From assembly GCA_041305385.1 (NCBI GenBank), contig JBFYLO010000036.1, positions 1 to 16,665 of the forward strand: a stretch of 16,665 nucleotides of DNA, in the 5' to 3' direction. Below, in pieces: positions 13,433-16,665 of the stretch. The notes beneath the pieces are model-generated. The model was given only the letters and a program-made list of their open reading frames with translations. It was not told the origin of the DNA and did not search any database. Numbering within the stretch: the first letter of the stretch is position 1; the number at the start of each line of letters is the position of its first letter. Made by a program: the position numbers and the translations under genes. Source of the stretch: JAKAKT01 sp041305385 (lineage in GTDB: Archaea; Micrarchaeota; Micrarchaeia; Burarchaeales; JAKAKT01).

Positions 13433-14130
13433 GGGAGAGAATGCACGAAAGGAAACTGCTGGTCGGGCTGGACAACTTTCGCAGGGTGACCCTGGTCCCA
13501 AACGCCTCTTTCAGAAAAAGGGAGATGGTAAGCTCGGAATCCGAGAGTTTCAGCCAAGCGCGAATGCTCTCGGTTTTTTTCAGCGAGCTGATGAAAGTCT
13601 CGGATGCGAAAGGAAAAAGGCGGGACATGTACGGCAAATACTACGTTGAGGGAAGGGAGATTATCGGAAAGTGCTGGTGGAACAATTATCTCGGGCAACT
13701 TTATCTTTCGATAAGCGAAAAGATGCATAACGGCCGCATCGCGCCGGACGACGTATTTGCTTCTGCGCTCGGGCGTTTCAGGCAGGAGACCGACCCGAGG
13801 AGGCTCAAGTCCCTCTCTTCCGTGGTTTGGTGCGCTGTTGCGGCGAAAAGGGAACTCGCAGGCGGCGCGGTCAGGGGCTACGCGAAGCTTTTTTCATCAG
13901 AATCCGACCCTGCGATATTGCGGATAATCCGCAACAGGGGGATAAAGCACATACTCAGGATAAGCGCAGGGGCGATTCCTGAAAAAGACACGGAACTGGC
14001 CAACAAGGCTTATTCCGCAAGGCTTTCAGCGGAAAAAAACCCCGAAGTGCTTGAAATAATCCGCTTGGGAGTACGGGACTTGGAGAAGTTCGAAAAAGCC
14101 AGGCGGCAAAGAGCAGGCCAGGGAGAGTAA
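13429..14130 (+). CDS. Hypothetical helical protein, coupled to asparagine synthetase
   Basis: 233 aa of unknown function. The GTG start overlaps the asparagine synthetase stop as GTGA and has GGGGAGAGG eight bases upstream; an ATG at 13441 is an alternative with a tighter Shine-Dalgarno spacing. The protein is basic, soluble and mostly helical. The second half has a repeat-like build: LGRFRQETDPRRLKSLSSVVWCAV, FSSESDPAILRIIRNRGIKHIL and LSAEKNPEVLEIIRLGVRDL, each with a (D/N)P turn followed by a helix, which resembles HEAT-type repeats. The overlap suggests it is expressed together with the synthetase, though no link with asparagine is evident. It ends nine bases from the convergent surface-protein gene. 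Confidence 0.75.
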   Translation: MRERMHERKLLVGLDNFRRVTLVPNASFRKREMVSSESESFSQARMLSVFFSELMKVSDAKGKRRDMYGKYYVEGREIIGKCWWNNYLGQLYLSISEKMHNGRIAPDDVFASALGRFRQETDPRRLKSLSSVVWCAVAAKRELAGGAVRGYAKLFSSESDPAILRIIRNRGIKHILRISAGAIPEKDTELANKAYSARLSAEKNPEVLEIIRLGVRDLEKFEKARRQRAGQGE

Positions 14131-14139
14131 CTTCGGCGC

Positions 14140-16665
14140 CTACTCTACCCAGACCTTGACCGACATGTCCACCGGGCCCCACATGTAGGGCACTTCGTAT
14201 ATGGACGATGCCCTTGCGACCAGCATGTTCGGGTCGATGTATATGTCTATCGGGTTGGTCTGGGAGCCGGACGGCCCTGTTCCGCCCTCCCTGTCGAAGT
14301 TGAGCTGGTCCAGGAGCAGCATCATTGCGTCAGCCAGCGCATTCGTGTCCCTGTCGATATTGAGGTTTTCCACGCTCATCGCTCCCCCAGTGCAAGGAGT
14401 AATCCCGACGATTCCCTGGCCTATTGTCAGGTCCACCGAGCCATCACTTGTTCCATCCCCGTCCGTGTCATAATACACTTTGACTTTTCGGCATGCCGCA
14501 TCAGGCCTTACGCTCGAGAAAGGCACAGAAGCTGGGAATTTCGCCTTGTAAATCACCTTGTTGTGCGTTCCACAGGCATCATCCCCGCCATCTGTCTCCG
14601 GGTCGAGAGCGAGCTGATAGCTGAGGTTGTTGTCGGCTGGGACGAATTTAGGCATGAACTCGACATTGAACGGGTCCCCAAACTCCCTGTAGTCTAATGC
14701 CGCAGAAGCAAAGTCGCCCAGGTTATATACGAATTCGTCGTTTACCTTAAGTGTTTTGGTCCAGTAATAGGATGAATAGGATGTCGCAGTTGCGTGGTAT
14801 GGTGTGATGTTCGCGGACACGTCGAACTGGTTGCCGGAGCAGTCTGCGAACGGAGAGGTCTCGACTGTGATGGACACATCATTCCAGTTGAACTCCGGAT
14901 AGTACGGAGTATACGTGAATTCCAGGTAAGAGTTGTCTGCAAGGATGGAGTTCTCATAGTTCCCGCTCCCGGCCACCTTGATGCTCTGGCTGATATACGA
15001 AACGTTGAGTATTCTGGCTGCAATCTGCTGATAAGCATCCAGGAGCTGCTGCCTGTCGGATGCGTTGTAAGCAACGCCATTCGCTCCGCAGGCAACTGCG
15101 ACCTGCCCTAGCAGTGTCCTGTTGGCATCCCCCCCGAAGGCCACTGTAAAGATAGTTAAGTTGCTGGCATTGAACGCATAGCATGCTGCCCGTATTGCGT
15201 CGGTATTCGGGTCTCCAGTCATCGGATATTGGGAGGGTAATGTCCATCCGTCAGTCGACTTCCAGTTCTTGCATCCGGCATTCGGCTGCCCGTCGGTCAT
15301 CACGACCATCGATGCCGTCCTCGTCTTGTTCGTCCTTGTGTCCATCATGCGCGCCCCTTCAAGAATCCCGCAGCAGAGGCACGTTCCGAAGCTCGTCTTG
15401 GTCTTTTCTATATGCTCTATGAGCGCCTCAGTGTCGTTGGTGAGGCCGAGCTTCCTTATTATGCTGTTGTTGTAGATTGGCGTCTGCTTGTAAGCAAGGT
15501 TCTCCTGCACATAATAGTGCGATGGGTCAGGGCACGAATAGCCCTCAAATGCGCTGTTCGTTGCAGTGACTGAATCCGAACAGACATAGCTCTGGTACCC
15601 TGCGGAGGCGATGAACGTTCCGTTGGTCTCGTAGCGGCAAGTTGTTATCGCATTCCCGTTAGTCAGTTCGAGGCTTTGCGGAGTGTGGGACCCATTGTTG
15701 CTGCAGTTTAACTCAATCGTCCCGGAGAGCAGGTTCTCAAAGTGAATTGCGACATCGCTAGTGAACGGCTTCTCCCCCTCTCTGGGATACGGCGTCAGTG
15801 TGCAGTACGGCTCACCGGGAATCTGGACATTAACAGTGGTTTCGCATGGTGTCCCGGCGCCATAGTTCGAGCCCGGGGTGTAAGTCCCAGCTGAAGAGTA
15901 AACGCAGGTTATGTTCGCCCATCCATTCGTGACAGGGACATTCTGCACCGGGTCGCTGGTGTTGCACCACATGTTGACGCTCGCAGGCGGGTTCGAGTAG
16001 GTGGCGTTTATCACGCTGGTGAGCGGAGGGGCGCCAGTGCTTGGGGTGGCGTCAATCTGTATGCAAGAAGGCGTTGCAACGGCGTTGGCAGTCACTGTAG
16101 TTGTGCAGGGGGTTGCCCCGGAATCCGAGTAGGGGGCATAAGTTCCATCTGCCGGGTAGTCGCAAAAGATGGTCGCAGTCGCAGTTCCTCCGACAACGCC
16201 CACGACAGCCACGTCCTGCCTGGTCCCGCCAGCCTGGCAGTACATGGCAACAGTGGCGGGCGAGTTCGTGTATGTGGCGGTTACGTTGACATCCTCTAGG
16301 GGGGCATAGCCAGTTGCGGGATTCGGGATTATCTGCGTGCAACTTGGAGTGGGAGTGCCTGTCCCCCGCGCAGTGACTGATGTCGAGGCGCAATTTATAG
16401 TGCTGCAGTTTGCACTGACAATATAAGTAGTATCCGTAGGAACTTCCAGGTAAGAGCAGGTGACTGTGCCCGAAAGGAGGCTCGCGCTCCTCCCAGATGC
16501 AGCTTCAAGGAAAGCGGTTTTCCCTTCTGCAGGGCCTATCGGCTCTTCCCCTTTCGGCTCGATTAGCCCACCGATAATCACCATCCTAGTAAGGCCCGGG
16601 CGGCAGAATACCGTGCAGGTCACTGGAGTGGGGGCTACAGTCGAGGTGATTGTAATCGTCTTGCT
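14140..16665 (-). CDS. Large extracellular vWA / Ig-like repeat protein, 5' end missing
   Basis: 842 codons are visible and the frame is open to the right edge (SKTITITSTVAPTPVTC...), so the real start is outside. From the N-terminal side (numbered from the GTG at 16623): a divergent repeat (to ~90), three Ig/PKD-like repeats (93-355) each with four cysteines, then a vWA-like region (about 381-540) with LTNDTEALIEHIEK, GTCLCCGILEGARMM, the metal-site-type VVMTDGQPN, and IFTVAFGGD. After this come beta-rich sequence and a calcium-loop-like DTDGDGTSDG at 719-728. Many Asn-X-Ser/Thr sequons and cysteines indicate an exported, glycosylated, disulfide-bonded surface protein. No C-terminal membrane anchor is present. 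The DxSxS strand that should open the vWA fold is not seen. It converges on the 233-aa gene. Confidence 0.85.
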   Translation of the reverse strand, partial: SKTITITSTVAPTPVTCTVFCRPGLTRMVIIGGLIEPKGEEPIGPAEGKTAFLEAASGRSASLLSGTVTCSYLEVPTDTTYIVSANCSTINCASTSVTARGTGTPTPSCTQIIPNPATGYAPLEDVNVTATYTNSPATVAMYCQAGGTRQDVAVVGVVGGTATATIFCDYPADGTYAPYSDSGATPCTTTVTANAVATPSCIQIDATPSTGAPPLTSVINATYSNPPASVNMWCNTSDPVQNVPVTNGWANITCVYSSAGTYTPGSNYGAGTPCETTVNVQIPGEPYCTLTPYPREGEKPFTSDVAIHFENLLSGTIELNCSNNGSHTPQSLELTNGNAITTCRYETNGTFIASAGYQSYVCSDSVTATNSAFEGYSCPDPSHYYVQENLAYKQTPIYNNSIIRKLGLTNDTEALIEHIEKTKTSFGTCLCCGILEGARMMDTRTNKTRTASMVVMTDGQPNAGCKNWKSTDGWTLPSQYPMTGDPNTDAIRAACYAFNASNLTIFTVAFGGDANRTLLGQVAVACGANGVAYNASDRQQLLDAYQQIAARILNVSYISQSIKVAGSGNYENSILADNSYLEFTYTPYYPEFNWNDVSITVETSPFADCSGNQFDVSANITPYHATATSYSSYYWTKTLKVNDEFVYNLGDFASAALDYREFGDPFNVEFMPKFVPADNNLSYQLALDPETDGGDDACGTHNKVIYKAKFPASVPFSSVRPDAACRKVKVYYDTDGDGTSDGSVDLTIGQGIVGITPCTGGAMSVENLNIDRDTNALADAMMLLLDQLNFDREGGTGPSGSQTNPIDIYIDPNMLVARASSIYEVPYMWGPVDMSVKVWVE
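15559..15810 (-). repeat. Ig/PKD-like Cys-stitched repeat 3 (divergent)
   Basis: Residues 272-355, from PYCTLTPYPREGEKPFTSDV to VCSDSVTA. Cysteines at 274, 307, 329 and 348 keep the spacing of the other repeats although the rest has diverged. Confidence 0.6.
15823..16071 (-). repeat. Ig/PKD-like Cys-stitched repeat 2
   Basis: Residues 185-267, from PSCIQIDATPSTGAPPLTSV to PCETTVNV. Cysteines at 187, 220, 240 and 260; the closest match to repeat 1. Confidence 0.7.
16081..16347 (-). repeat. Ig/PKD-like Cys-stitched repeat 1
   Basis: Residues 93-181, from PSCTQIIPNPATGYAPLEDV to PCTTTVTANAV. Four cysteines at 95, 129, 154 and 173, a PxxGxxPL turn and an ATYxNxPAxVxMxC strand pair shared with repeat 2. 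Confidence 0.7.

Noticed and set aside
1..16665. CRISPR array, tRNA, rRNA, insertion sequence or integrase
   Set aside because: No spaced direct repeats, cloverleaf sequence, rRNA-like stretch, transposase motif or terminal repeats were seen on either strand, though I could not run a dedicated search.

Overview
The window looks archaeal. Several genes are preceded by BRE/TATA-type promoters (TTTAAATA or TTTATATA about 26 bases before the start, which suggests leaderless transcripts), and others by GAGGTG Shine-Dalgarno sites. Gene content agrees: an archaeal AsnRS-like asparagine synthetase, an Lrp/AsnC regulator, a LOR/SDH-type ornithine/arginine enzyme, an MrfA/Hrq1-like helicase with a C-terminal cysteine cluster, and a very Cys-rich vWA surface protein. 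Genes are small and tightly packed. A DPANN-like or other small-genome euryarchaeal lineage is plausible, but nothing here fixes the taxon.

Layout. 1-974: 3' part of a LOR/SDH-family (TIGR00300) gene, cut by the left edge. 1093-3246: large DEIH-box helicase with a DUF1998-type cysteine cluster. 3233-5126: an apparently A/T-richer pair of divergent unknown genes (helical TPR-like protein; 371-aa orphan). 5365-8698: a three-gene operon of a DUF1015 protein, a class V aminotransferase and SerA, read here as a serine or phosphoserine pathway. 8695-9870, minus strand: an AAA_14/DUF4143 ATPase. 9871-10219: regulatory DNA with a perfect 27-bp palindrome, a terminator-like hairpin and remnants of a small coding region. 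10220-11812, minus strand: a two-gene unknown cassette behind an unusual four-half-site operator. 11953-12396 (minus) and 12512-13432 (plus): an Lrp/AsnC regulator divergent from asparagine synthetase, with a twin repeat between them; a small unknown gene overlaps the synthetase stop. 14140 to the right edge, minus strand: a large secreted protein with repeated Ig/PKD-like modules and a vWA domain, cut at its 5' end.

How the genes fit together. Much of the window concerns amino acids: ornithine/arginine/proline (left edge), serine (middle) and asparagine with its probable regulator (right). The accessory material is the gene pair at 3.2-5.1 kb, the ATPase, and the 10.2-11.8 kb cassette. The best candidates for undescribed biology are that cassette with its operator, the DUF1015 protein as a possible missing serine-pathway enzyme, and the odd domain order of the surface protein.
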